From Acetomicrobium thermoterrenum DSM 13490 (GTDB taxonomy: Bacteria; Synergistota; Synergistia; Synergistales; Acetomicrobiaceae), in contig NZ_FNPD01000001.1 of assembly GCF_900107215.1 (NCBI RefSeq), positions 62,001 to 126,000 of the forward strand: 64,000 nt of DNA. Reading direction: 5' to 3'. The notes beneath the pieces were generated by a model. The model had not been told where the DNA came from. It did no database searches and saw nothing but the letters and a program-made list of their open reading frames with translations. A program made the position numbers and the translations under genes. Below are positions 51,964 through 59,268 of the stretch, piece by piece; positions within the stretch are counted from its first letter, which is position 1; every line of letters begins with the position of its first letter.

Positions 51964-52287
51964 ATGTTTCGCGGACTTTATGGCGCCTCGTCGGCAATGC
52001 TTATTCAGGAGAAGGTCATAGACGTCGCCTCCCTTGAACAGCTCGAGGTCAGGCCAGATTCAGTGGCCAGAGTTGTCGTAAACGAGCGAACGGGAACGGT
52101 CGTGATGGGTGGAGACGTAAAGATTAGCGCCGTCGTGGTATCTCACGGAAATCTGACGGTCGCTGTGGCCGAGGCACCCCAGGTGGTACAGTCCGAATCC
52201 TTTGCGGGAGGACAGACGGCTGTAGTCCCCAGGACGGAAGTTGCCATCGAAGAACAGCAGGGCAGGATGAACGATGAAGGAGTATAA
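51964..52287 (+). pseudogene. Chimeric flagellar remnant: FlgF start joined in frame to FlgI C-terminal region
   Basis: An intact ORF of 107 codons with AAGAAGGTGG upstream of ATG 51964. Residues 1-21 (Met-Phe-Arg-Gly-Leu-Tyr-Gly-Ala-Ser-Ser-Ala-Met and onwards to Val-Ile-Asp-Val) match the start of FlgF/FlgG rod proteins. From about residue 22 it matches the C-terminal region of the P-ring protein FlgI: Val-Val-Val-Asn-Glu-Arg-Thr-Gly-Thr-Val-Val-Met-Gly-Gly, then His-Gly-Asn-Leu-Thr-Val, then Gly-Gly-Gln-Thr-Ala-Val-Val-Pro. The last 45 or so FlgI residues are missing. I infer a deletion that removed flgF body, flgG, flgA, flgH and most of flgI. It may still be translated; a functional role is unproven. 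Confidence 0.75.
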
Positions 52288-52702
52288 AAATAAACGGTGG
52301 TGGAAGGACGGTTTATATTTTTCCTGCCTTGGATGCGGTCGGTGTTGCGGGGGAGAGCCGGGTTACGTCTGGCTTGATACAAATGAGATTTTTGCTATCG
52401 CCAACTTCCTCGAAGTGGACGTTGCCGATACCCTTCGTTCTTTTGCCCGAAGGGTAGCAGGCCGTATCAGCCTCAGGGAGCTTGAAAACGGAGACTGCGT
52501 GTTCCTGGCCGATGGAAGGTGTCGGATATACCCCGTGAGGCCGCTTCAGTGTCGGACCTATCCCTTTTGGCCTTCGGTGCTTCAAAGCCCACGCTCGTGG
52601 CGCCTCGAAGGACAAAGATGCCCTGGCATCGGGCAGGGAAGCTTTTACCCTCAAGAGACCATTGAGCGTCTTCTTTCCCATATTTCCGCTATGGGACTTT
52701 GA
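52274..52702 (+). CDS. YkgJ-type cysteine cluster protein
   Basis: 142 residues. The N-terminal Cys-Leu-Gly-Cys-Gly-Arg-Cys-Cys (about residues 18-25) plus a later Cys pair (Cys-Arg-Ile-Tyr-Pro-x-Arg-Pro-x-x-Cys-Arg-x-Tyr-Pro-Phe-Trp-Pro near 90-110) is the CxxCxxCC family signature, thought to bind zinc or iron-sulfur. The role is unknown. It overlaps the flagellar remnant by 14 bases, so its expression may depend on that frame. Confidence 0.88.
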   Translation: MKEYKNKRWWKDGLYFSCLGCGRCCGGEPGYVWLDTNEIFAIANFLEVDVADTLRSFARRVAGRISLRELENGDCVFLADGRCRIYPVRPLQCRTYPFWPSVLQSPRSWRLEGQRCPGIGQGSFYPQETIERLLSHISAMGL

Positions 52703-52819
52703 CGATAAGTTAACCGTGCCTAATTTACTTGTATATATTTGCCTTCCGAGCTAGAATGTAAAATGTAAACTGATGCAACATGTGAGTTAAAGATCATTAT
52801 AAAACGGGAGGCGTTAGGC

Positions 52820-54187
52820 ATGGCAAATGTAAAATGGTCGGTTACGCCGGAAGAAGTCTTTCCGACATTGGAAAGGTGGATGTTGCGCGACGGATTCGAC
52901 ATAGTGATCGATATGGAAAAGTCCCAGGGCAGCTGGATAGTCGATGCCCGAACGGGAGAGAAGTGGCTTGATTTTTATACCTTCTTTGCCTCTGCGCCCT
53001 TTGGAATGAATCATCCCAAGCTCGTCAACGACGAATTCAAGGAAAAGATCTTCAGGGCGGCCATAAACAAGGTGGCAAATTCTGACATCTACACCGTGGA
53101 GATGGCCGAGTTCGTTAAGACCTTTTCCGAGGTGGCCCTGCCGAAAGGTTTTAATCACCTCTTCTTCATCGACTACGGAACTTTGGCCATAGAAAACGCC
53201 TTGAAAGTGGCGATGGACTGGAAGGTAAGAAAGCTCCTTGCTCAGGGCAAGATCACCAAGGGTGCGGCCATGGACGGCAAAAAGGGAACGAAGGTCATTC
53301 ACTTCAGGGAGGCCTTCCATGGAAGAAGCGGCTACACCCTTTCCCTGACCAATACCGCCGACCCCAATAAACATCAGTACTTCGCCAAATACGATTGGCC
53401 CAGGGTGTTAAACCCCAAGATAATTTGGCCGCTTGAGGAGCACATAGATGCCGTAAGATGGGAAGAGGAAGTCTCGGAAAGCCAGATATTAAAGCACCTC
53501 TGGGATGACCCCGACGATTACTGTGCAATAATCATAGAGACCATCCAGGGCGAGGGGGGGGACAACCACTTCAGGACCGAATTCTTCAAGAAGCTCCGAA
53601 AGATTTGCGATGAATACGACCTCATGCTCATTTTGGACGAAGTCCAGTGTGGCATGGGTATAACGGGTAAGATGTGGGCCTTCGAGCATCACGACATCAC
53701 CCCCGATATAGTAGCCTTCGGAAAGAAGTCCCAGGTCTGTGGCATCATGGTCGGTCCTAAGGTCGACGAGGTGCCCGAAAACTGTTTTACCGTCTCAAGC
53801 CGCATCAACTCCACCTGGGGCGGCAATGTCTGTGACATGGTAAGGTCCACCAGGTACCTGGAGATCTATCGCGACGACAACGTCTTGCACTACGTCGAAA
53901 ACATAGCCGGACCTCAATTGTTTAATGGTCTGAAAGCGCTGGGCGAGGAATTTCCAAAGCTTCTGTCGAATATCAGGGGCAAGGGGCTCATGTGTGCCTT
54001 CGATCTGCCCTGCGCCGACATAAGGGCGAAGTTCTTAAAGAAGATGCAGGAAAAACACGTCCTCATCCTCCCCTGCGGCACTCGTTCCGTGAGGTTCCGT
54101 CCTGCGCTCAACATAACGCCTGAGGAGATAGACAGAGGCCTTTCCCTTGCAAAGGAAGCACTAGCAGAGCTGAACAAAGAAGTTTAA
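52820..54187 (+). CDS. lat: L-lysine 6-aminotransferase (LAT-like class III aminotransferase)
   Basis: 455-residue PLP enzyme. The N-terminal Phe-Phe-Ala-Ser-Ala-Pro-Phe-Gly-Met-Asn-His-Pro (near 54), His-Gly-Arg-Ser-Gly-Tyr-Thr-Leu-Ser-Leu-Thr-Asn-Thr (near 170) and Phe-Gly-Lys-Lys-Ser-Gln-Val-Cys-Gly (near 300, PLP lysine 302 or 303) match lysine epsilon-aminotransferases rather than generic ornithine or GABA enzymes. It would convert lysine and 2-oxoglutarate to 2-aminoadipate semialdehyde and glutamate. It stands alone, with a 117-base AT-rich gap before it, GGGAGGCG as site and a strong terminator after it. Confidence 0.85.
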   Translation: MANVKWSVTPEEVFPTLERWMLRDGFDIVIDMEKSQGSWIVDARTGEKWLDFYTFFASAPFGMNHPKLVNDEFKEKIFRAAINKVANSDIYTVEMAEFVKTFSEVALPKGFNHLFFIDYGTLAIENALKVAMDWKVRKLLAQGKITKGAAMDGKKGTKVIHFREAFHGRSGYTLSLTNTADPNKHQYFAKYDWPRVLNPKIIWPLEEHIDAVRWEEEVSESQILKHLWDDPDDYCAIIIETIQGEGGDNHFRTEFFKKLRKICDEYDLMLILDEVQCGMGITGKMWAFEHHDITPDIVAFGKKSQVCGIMVGPKVDEVPENCFTVSSRINSTWGGNVCDMVRSTRYLEIYRDDNVLHYVENIAGPQLFNGLKALGEEFPKLLSNIRGKGLMCAFDLPCADIRAKFLKKMQEKHVLILPCGTRSVRFRPALNITPEEIDRGLSLAKEALAELNKEV

Positions 54188-54211
54188 CCTTTCGAAAGGC
54201 CTTAGGTTTTT

Positions 54212-54261
54212 GAAATAATAAAAAGAGGCGGATGTGCACATCCGCCTCTTTTTATTATTTC
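54212..54261. terminator. Bidirectional terminator, 50-bp perfect palindrome
   Basis: Positions 54212-54261 are a perfect inverted repeat with 25-base arms centred between 54236 and 54237. The inner GC-rich part (AGAGGCGGATG and its complement) is flanked by AAATAATAAAA on the left and TTTTATTATTT on the right, so it has a U-run in both orientations. It ends the lysine aminotransferase transcript. Confidence 0.93.
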
Positions 54262-54322
54262 GCACATTTCGCTTATGGCAAATTCCTATCCTTCGTGGTA
54301 TGTTTCAATGGGAGGTGGATAA

Positions 54323-55519
54323 TTGCGATACGGCTTGAGCGAACTTAACTGGGAGTTGGTCTTTTCCCTCGTCATTGCTAGCGCGATAGTCGCTTACATC
54401 GGCGATATTTTGGGAATGAAGCTTGGCAAAAAGAGGATAAGCCTCTTCGGCATGAGGCCCAAATATACGTCTCGTTTTATAACTGTCGTGACGGGTGTTT
54501 CCATTGCCCTTGTCACGCTTTTCGTCATGGCCGTAGCATCCGATACGGTGAGGGTGGCTTTGTTTAACATGAAATACATCCAAAGGGAGATATCAAACCT
54601 AACCGCCGAGTTGGGCAAAAGCAGAAGCGAGCTCGAAAACCTTCAGTTGGATTTATTCAAAAGCCAGGCGGAACTTTCCGAGAAGGAAAGGCAGTTGCAA
54701 AAAGTTGAAAAAGACCTCGCCGAAAACCTGGATAAATTGCGTCAGGTGGAAGAAGAGGTTGCGAGGCTTAACGATAAAGCCAGGGAACTTGAGGTCGATA
54801 AAAGGAAGCTGAGCGAGGAGCTCGAGGAAATGAAAAAAGAACGGGACAACCTCGAAGGCCAGATAGCCGAACTTAAGGCCCAAGCTGCGGAGCTCAGAGA
54901 GAACCTGGAAAGGGTCAAGGAAGGAAGGATATTGGTCCTTGCGGGAGAATTGTTGACACAGATGCCAATCGATCCCGCTTCGGCGAAGGATTTGGAAATA
55001 GGCGACGCTATAAGCAAATTGAAGGAAAATGCTCGGCTGGTCTTATCACTGCGGACGGGGTTGCGACCTGAAGTCATAGACCTTCGCATAGACGAAGTCG
55101 AGCTTGAGGATGCCTTAAAGCAGATAAGAGAAAGCAAAGGAAGGAAGGTCATCAGGTTGGAAGTTGCCACTAATGCCGTGGTGGGTGAGAAGATCGATTG
55201 CGTGGTGAGCGTTCACGATAGCGTGAAAATTTACGCCTCGGGAGAGGTCCTGGTCAGCGAAGTTTTTCTGAAGCCCTTGAGCGAAGAAGAGGCCGAGACC
55301 GAGCTTTATAACCTGCTAAGGCAAGTTAACTTGAAGGCTCAAAGGGACGGCATACTTCCCGATCCCATTTCGGGAACGGTGGGCAGCCTTGAGGCCACTG
55401 AGTTCTTCGATGCCGTGGAGAAGTTGAGCAACACGACGCCTCCCTTCAAGGTTAACGTTATCGCCGCCGCCGACACCTACACAGAAGGTCCGGTTCGCGT
55501 TAAAATAGAGGTTGATTAA
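54323..55519 (+). CDS. DUF3084 membrane protein with long coiled coil
   Basis: 398 residues. Two membrane spans lie at about 10-30 and 48-72, with the conserved-looking Ser-Leu-Phe-Gly-Met-Arg-Pro-Lys-Tyr-Thr-Ser between them. A Glu/Lys/Leu-rich coiled coil covers about 85-205, and a mixed globular domain follows to the end. This layout is that of DUF3084 proteins, whose function I do not know. Start is TTG 54323 after GGGAGGTGG. Confidence 0.85.
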   Translation: MRYGLSELNWELVFSLVIASAIVAYIGDILGMKLGKKRISLFGMRPKYTSRFITVVTGVSIALVTLFVMAVASDTVRVALFNMKYIQREISNLTAELGKSRSELENLQLDLFKSQAELSEKERQLQKVEKDLAENLDKLRQVEEEVARLNDKARELEVDKRKLSEELEEMKKERDNLEGQIAELKAQAAELRENLERVKEGRILVLAGELLTQMPIDPASAKDLEIGDAISKLKENARLVLSLRTGLRPEVIDLRIDEVELEDALKQIRESKGRKVIRLEVATNAVVGEKIDCVVSVHDSVKIYASGEVLVSEVFLKPLSEEEAETELYNLLRQVNLKAQRDGILPDPISGTVGSLEATEFFDAVEKLSNTTPPFKVNVIAAADTYTEGPVRVKIEVD

Positions 55520-55552
55520 ATGTAAATCATGCAAAGAGGAGGCACTGGATCC

Positions 55553-55783
55553 ATGCTCATAGTGGAATGTCAGGTTTGCGGGGAGGTCAAGGTTCTGGCC
55601 GGTGACCCCGATTACGATGGCATGGCCAGGGCGTCGTGGATATGCGCCAAGTGCGGAACGGGCCAGCTGGTGCAGTTGCCCGTGAGCAGCGATGCCCGAG
55701 GTGTGGATTTGAGAAAAATTTTAAAGGGCATGACCCTTCACGCTTCGTCAGGTGAATACGTCTTTTTGGGCGACCGCGACTGA
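55553..55783 (+). CDS. Small zinc-ribbon protein
   Basis: About 76 residues. Two CxxC knuckles (Cys-Gln-Val-Cys-Gly near residue 6 and Cys-Ala-Lys-Cys-Gly near 30) can form one C4 zinc site. I recognise no family. The ATG at 55553 is chosen because AGAGGAGG lies upstream at 55534-55541, inside the longer frame that begins at 55529. It sits between the DUF3084 gene and a GNAT gene, 3 bases apart from the latter, so they are likely co-transcribed. Confidence 0.7.
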   Translation: MLIVECQVCGEVKVLAGDPDYDGMARASWICAKCGTGQLVQLPVSSDARGVDLRKILKGMTLHASSGEYVFLGDRD

Positions 55784-55786
55784 AAT

Positions 55787-56209
55787 ATGGATCTTAGTGA
55801 ATACACTTTTTACGATAACAAACTCGCCGTTTCGCCGCAGGAGATAAAAGCCCTCTACAGGTACATATGGTGGGGAAAAAGTCGCACCGATGAAGGCATA
55901 GTTCGCATGCTCGAAGGCAGCAGTATGTGTTTTTCCGTGCGATACAGAGGTGAACTGGTGGGTTTTTGCCGTATTCTCACGGATTTCGTCTATAGAGCAT
56001 CGCTGTGGGATATAATCATCCATCCCGACCATCAGGGACAGGGATTGGGCACTGCCCTGATGAATTACGTCCTCGAACATCCGGCTATAAAGGATATACC
56101 GCTGGTAATTACCTATACGAGCGACCTTTACCCCTTCTTGGAGAAGTGGGGCTTCAAGGAGATGCCCGGAGCGGTAATTTTGCTTCGAAGCCCTATAGAA
56201 TATTCTTAA
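55787..56209 (+). CDS. GNAT family N-acetyltransferase
   Basis: 140 residues. The acetyl-CoA-binding loop is Gln-Gly-Gln-Gly-Leu-Gly-Thr-Ala-Leu near residue 83, after a beta-strand with Asp-Ile-Ile-Ile-His-Pro. The family acts on very varied substrates and none can be assigned here. ATG start, 3 bases after the zinc-ribbon gene. Confidence 0.85.
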   Translation: MDLSEYTFYDNKLAVSPQEIKALYRYIWWGKSRTDEGIVRMLEGSSMCFSVRYRGELVGFCRILTDFVYRASLWDIIIHPDHQGQGLGTALMNYVLEHPAIKDIPLVITYTSDLYPFLEKWGFKEMPGAVILLRSPIEYS

Positions 56210-56216
56210 AATGCAC

Positions 56217-56246
56217 TTGACAGAAAGGCCCGTTGCAGGTTATAAG
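56217..56246 (+). promoter_or_regulatory. sigma70-type promoter for metK
   Basis: -35 TTGACA (56217-56222), an 18-base spacer and -10 TATAAG (56241-56246). Predicted start near 56253, leaving a leader of roughly 88 bases before metK. Confidence 0.8.
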
Positions 56247-56252
56247 AACTTG

Positions 56253-56340
56253 CACCCTTATTTTAATGCCCGTTTGGGCCCTGGTGCTCTATTGCGTCGG
56301 CATCGGGGTCCACTATTTTTGATAACCGGAGGTGGAATTG
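56253..56340 (+). promoter_or_regulatory. Structured metK leader, possible ribosome-binding-site masking
   Basis: The leader contains GCCC-GTTT-GGGC as a small hairpin (about 56269-56280), a weaker GGTGC/GCATC stem further on, and TCCAC (56309-56313), which is the exact complement of GTGGA (56332-56336) in the ribosome-binding site region. That last pairing could hide the GGAGGTGG site. It does not match the SAM-I, SAM-II or SAM-III consensus as far as I can tell by eye. Regulatory function is only suggested. Confidence 0.35.
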
Positions 56341-57540
56341 ATGCCTAAAGAGCGGCTGTTGCTGACGTCGGAGTCCGTAACCGAGGGTCATCCCGACAAA
56401 TTGGCAGATCAGATATCCGACGGCATTTTGGATGCCATACTCGCCCAAGATCCCATGGGAAGAGTTGCCTGCGAGACTTTGGTCACCACGGGGCTGGTCA
56501 TGGTAGCCGGGGAGATAACTACCAGCTGTTATGTCGATATTCCCCGCCTTGTAAGAAGCATCGTCAAAGATATAGGCTACACCCGGGCAAAGTACGGATT
56601 CGACGGAGATACCTGCGCCGTCATAACGGCCATTGACGAGCAGTCTCCCGACATAGCCCAGGGAGTCAACAGAGCCCTCGAGGTGAGGGAAACCGATATG
56701 ACGGATGACGAAATAAATTTGATAGGAGCTGGAGATCAGGGCATGATGATAGGCTATGCCTGCGATGAGACGGAAGAGCTTCTTCCCATGCCCGTAGCGT
56801 TGGCGCATAAATTGGCCAGGCGCCTTGCCTACGTCAGAAAGGAAAAGATAATTCCCTATCTCCGTCCCGACGGCAAGACCCAGGTGACACTTGAGTACGA
56901 GGACGGAAGGCCCGTAAGAGTGGACACGGTCATAGTCTCTGCCCAACATCACCCGTCGGTCGAGCAGGAGCAGATCAAAGCCGATATCGTGGAACACGTC
57001 ATAGAGCCTATCATGCCTCCCGATCTCATGGAGGATTCCCCTAAAGTGCTCGTCAATCCCACTGGAAGGTTCGTCCTGGGAGGGCCCCTTGCCGATACGG
57101 GGCTAACGGGCAGAAAGATAATCGTCGATACCTACGGCGGGGTTGTGCCCCACGGCGGTGGCTGTTTCTCCGGCAAAGACCCGACGAAGGTCGATCGCTC
57201 CGGGGCTTACATGGCAAGGTACGCCGCCAAAAACGTGGTGGCCGCAGGCCTTGCCCGCAAGTGTCAGATTCAGGTTGCTTATGCCATAGGGGTTGCAAGA
57301 CCTGTCTCCATCTCCGTAGAGACATACGGAACAGGCGTGATTTCCGACGAAAGGATTACGGATTTGGTGAGAGAGTATTTCGACTTCAGACCCGCGGCCA
57401 TGATAAGAGATCTCGACCTACGGAAGCCTCAATATATGTCCCTTGCTGCCTACGGCCATATGGGCAGGATCGATTTGAATCCCATTCCCGCCTGGGAGAG
57501 GACGGACAAGGCGGAAGCGATGAAAAAAGCAGCTCGGTAG
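56341..57540 (+). CDS. metK: S-adenosylmethionine synthetase
   Basis: 399 residues; makes SAM from ATP and methionine. The start [12 protein letters not shown], the Gly-Ala-Gly-Asp-Gln-Gly motif (about residues 128-133) and the Gly-Gly-Gly-Cys-Phe-Ser-Gly-Lys-Asp P-loop-like segment (near 275) are diagnostic. ATG 56341 is preferred to GTG 56332, which lies in the ribosome-binding site. The product feeds rsmI, the tRNA methyltransferase, the radical SAM protein and speD in this window. Confidence 0.97.
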   Translation: MPKERLLLTSESVTEGHPDKLADQISDGILDAILAQDPMGRVACETLVTTGLVMVAGEITTSCYVDIPRLVRSIVKDIGYTRAKYGFDGDTCAVITAIDEQSPDIAQGVNRALEVRETDMTDDEINLIGAGDQGMMIGYACDETEELLPMPVALAHKLARRLAYVRKEKIIPYLRPDGKTQVTLEYEDGRPVRVDTVIVSAQHHPSVEQEQIKADIVEHVIEPIMPPDLMEDSPKVLVNPTGRFVLGGPLADTGLTGRKIIVDTYGGVVPHGGGCFSGKDPTKVDRSGAYMARYAAKNVVAAGLARKCQIQVAYAIGVARPVSISVETYGTGVISDERITDLVREYFDFRPAAMIRDLDLRKPQYMSLAAYGHMGRIDLNPIPAWERTDKAEAMKKAAR

Positions 57541-57553
57541 GCGGGAAACGGTC

Positions 57554-58216
57554 GTGTCGGGGATAGCGGACCTGTTCCTGCATTTGATCTTTCCCGCCAC
57601 ATGTCCCCTCTGCGGAAAGATCGCGTCTTCCTGTTGCGTTAACTGCGCGGAAGGTTTGCTGTCCCCAAATTTGCCTATATGCATTCAGTGTTTTGGACCC
57701 TATCCCTGCGATAAACACAGCGACTCCTTTCCCCACTATTACGGTGCCGCTCACGAAGGCCAGGCGAGAAAGCTCGTGCATCTTCTCAAATATGGCCACG
57801 ATGGTGCCATAGGCTTTTCCCTGGGGGTCGCACTGTCTTTTCTCCTTGCCGAAACGAGAGCAGACGCTCTGGTTCCCATTCCGCTTCACATGGGAAGCCC
57901 CAGGCTTTTTAATCAATCCAAGAAAATAGTTAAGGGGTTATCCTGTAAACTTAAAATACCGCTACAGGACTGCCTGTCCTGGAACGTCAGGGTGTCCCCC
58001 AGGGCGCCCAAGGCAGCTAAGGACCGAGATCCTCTCCCCGAAAATGCATTTAAGATGAAATATTTTCCCCGTGGCGTAAAAACCGCGATCCTATGCGATG
58101 ACGTCTGCACAACAGGAGCTACTATCTTAAAAGCGGCGTCGGCCCTTCGCGAGGGTGGAATACAAGTGGTGGCCTCCCTCAGTTTTACCCTTGGACAAAA
58201 AGGAACATATAATTAA
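57554..58216 (+). CDS. comF: ComF family phosphoribosyltransferase-like protein
   Basis: 220 residues. The N-terminal part has several CxxC pairs (about residues 17-46), fitting the zinc finger of ComF. The C-terminal phosphoribosyltransferase fold has the PRPP-like loop Leu-Cys-Asp-Asp-Val-Cys-Thr-Thr-Gly-Ala-Thr near residue 176. ComF is linked to DNA uptake in naturally competent bacteria; a direct enzymatic role is unclear. Start is GTG 57554. Confidence 0.9.
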   Translation: MSGIADLFLHLIFPATCPLCGKIASSCCVNCAEGLLSPNLPICIQCFGPYPCDKHSDSFPHYYGAAHEGQARKLVHLLKYGHDGAIGFSLGVALSFLLAETRADALVPIPLHMGSPRLFNQSKKIVKGLSCKLKIPLQDCLSWNVRVSPRAPKAAKDRDPLPENAFKMKYFPRGVKTAILCDDVCTTGATILKAASALREGGIQVVASLSFTLGQKGTYN

Positions 58217-58534
58217 TTTGAATCAAGATTTCCCGCAAATGTGCCAATAAAATTAACAGAAAGGAAATAAACCCCGGGGTCGGATCTTTAATCTTGAATT
58301 TTAGTATAACAGCTTAACGATGCTGCCAAAAACGCTTAATTGTCTCTTTTGTATGTAAATGCCCAAGGCTTAATTTAGAGTAAAGATCAAGTTACCTTCG
58401 ATGTTTTTTGCGATATCATCAGCAAATGATGCACCATATGCCAGCTTTTAGTATTTTCATGCCTTGATTGCTGTATTAAAATCATTCTTCAACCCAAATG
58501 CAATAAGTCAGTATAAAAAATTTTAAAATTCCCG
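58217..58534 (+). other. Non-coding AT-rich gap
   Basis: About 320 bases without a convincing gene on either strand. It holds a small CCCCGGGG palindrome near 58273 and a loose 8-base inverted repeat TCAAGATT/AATCTTGA about 60 bases apart (near 58224 and 58293), too weak to call a terminator. Only the tRNA-Ala promoter at its right end is clear. Confidence 0.6.
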
Positions 58535-58564
58535 TTGACAAAAGCCCGATCCATTCCCTATAAT
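58535..58564 (+). promoter_or_regulatory. Consensus promoter for tRNA-Ala
   Basis: Perfect -35 TTGACA (58535-58540) and perfect -10 TATAAT (58559-58564) with an 18-base spacer. Transcription would start about 6 bases before the tRNA 5' end. Confidence 0.93.
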
Positions 58565-58576
58565 GGGCACTGTCCT

Positions 58577-58651
<75 letters not shown>

Positions 58652-58659
58652 GTGAAAAT

Positions 58660-58693
58660 AAAACCTCCTTTTGCATATGCAAAAGGAGGTTTT
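58660..58693 (+). terminator. Intrinsic terminator of tRNA-Ala
   Basis: A perfect 34-bp inverted repeat centred at 58676/58677, with arms AAAACCTCCTTTTGCAT and its complement, running into TTTTTTG. The right arm contains AAAGGAGG, a ribosome-binding-like sequence, which is paired in the hairpin and has no start codon near it. Confidence 0.92.
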
Positions 58694-58788
58694 TTGTTTA
58701 TTCTCATGCGAAAAGTCTTTTTATATCCGCTCCTTTGTATTAAACTTAAAACCGATTCGTGAACAATAAACAAAGGGGGGTGTTTTGC

Positions 58789-59244
58789 ATGAATCCGAGG
58801 GGACATCACTATATCGTTGAAGCCTCCGGCTGTGCGGAAGTTATTGGGGAAGTCGACAAGATGCAGGAAATCCTCGTCGAAGCGGCGCGCCGTGCGAACG
58901 CTCAGGTATGGGCCGTTTCCTTTCACCGCTTTCCACCGAACGGGGTAAGTGGCGTAGTGGTTATAAGCGAGTCCCATCTGTCCATACACACATGGCCTGA
59001 ACTTGAATACATGGCCTTGGACATATACACCTGCGGAAGCGATACCCGACCCGACGTGGCAGTGGACTATGTATTGGAGAAAGTGAAGGCAAAACACACC
59101 CACGTTACGGAAATAACCCGAGGTCTTGATGACGGAGATCGGGAATTTTATCACTCTCTCATAACCTGGGAGGAACAACTTCGTCAAAACGACGATGGAC
59201 AGAGAGACAAGAAGCCCAAGTCCAAGGATCAGGAAATTCTTTAG
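58789..59244 (+). CDS. speD: S-adenosylmethionine decarboxylase proenzyme
   Basis: 151 residues. Pyruvoyl enzyme making decarboxylated SAM for spermidine-type polyamines. Self-cleavage is expected between Glu61 and Ser62 in Ser-Glu-Ser-His-Leu-Ser-Ile-His-Thr-Trp-Pro-Glu; His67 and the Cys in Tyr-Thr-Cys-Gly (near 82) are the processing and catalytic residues of the family. The ATG at 58789 follows AAAGGGGGG; a GTG at 58759 in the same frame lies before that site. A Lys-rich tail of about 20 residues extends the usual length. speE is not nearby. Confidence 0.95.
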   Translation: MNPRGHHYIVEASGCAEVIGEVDKMQEILVEAARRANAQVWAVSFHRFPPNGVSGVVVISESHLSIHTWPELEYMALDIYTCGSDTRPDVAVDYVLEKVKAKHTHVTEITRGLDDGDREFYHSLITWEEQLRQNDDGQRDKKPKSKDQEIL

Positions 59245-59268
59245 CCTTTACCAAAGGAGGTCATGTCG

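Noticed and set aside
52703-52819. Promoter for the lysine aminotransferase
   Set aside because: Several -10-like hexamers (TAGAAT, TAAAAT) exist, but none has a -35 at 16-18 bases, so no site is called.
56253-56340. Known SAM riboswitch (SAM-I, SAM-II or SMK) before metK
   Set aside because: I could not place the conserved core or the kink-turn of SAM-I, and the leader is short; only a generic SD-masking structure is kept as a finding.
58217-58534. Small regulatory RNA or degraded gene in the gap before tRNA-Ala
   Set aside because: No promoter with a following terminator and no convincing remnant ORF; the inverted repeats are short and far apart.
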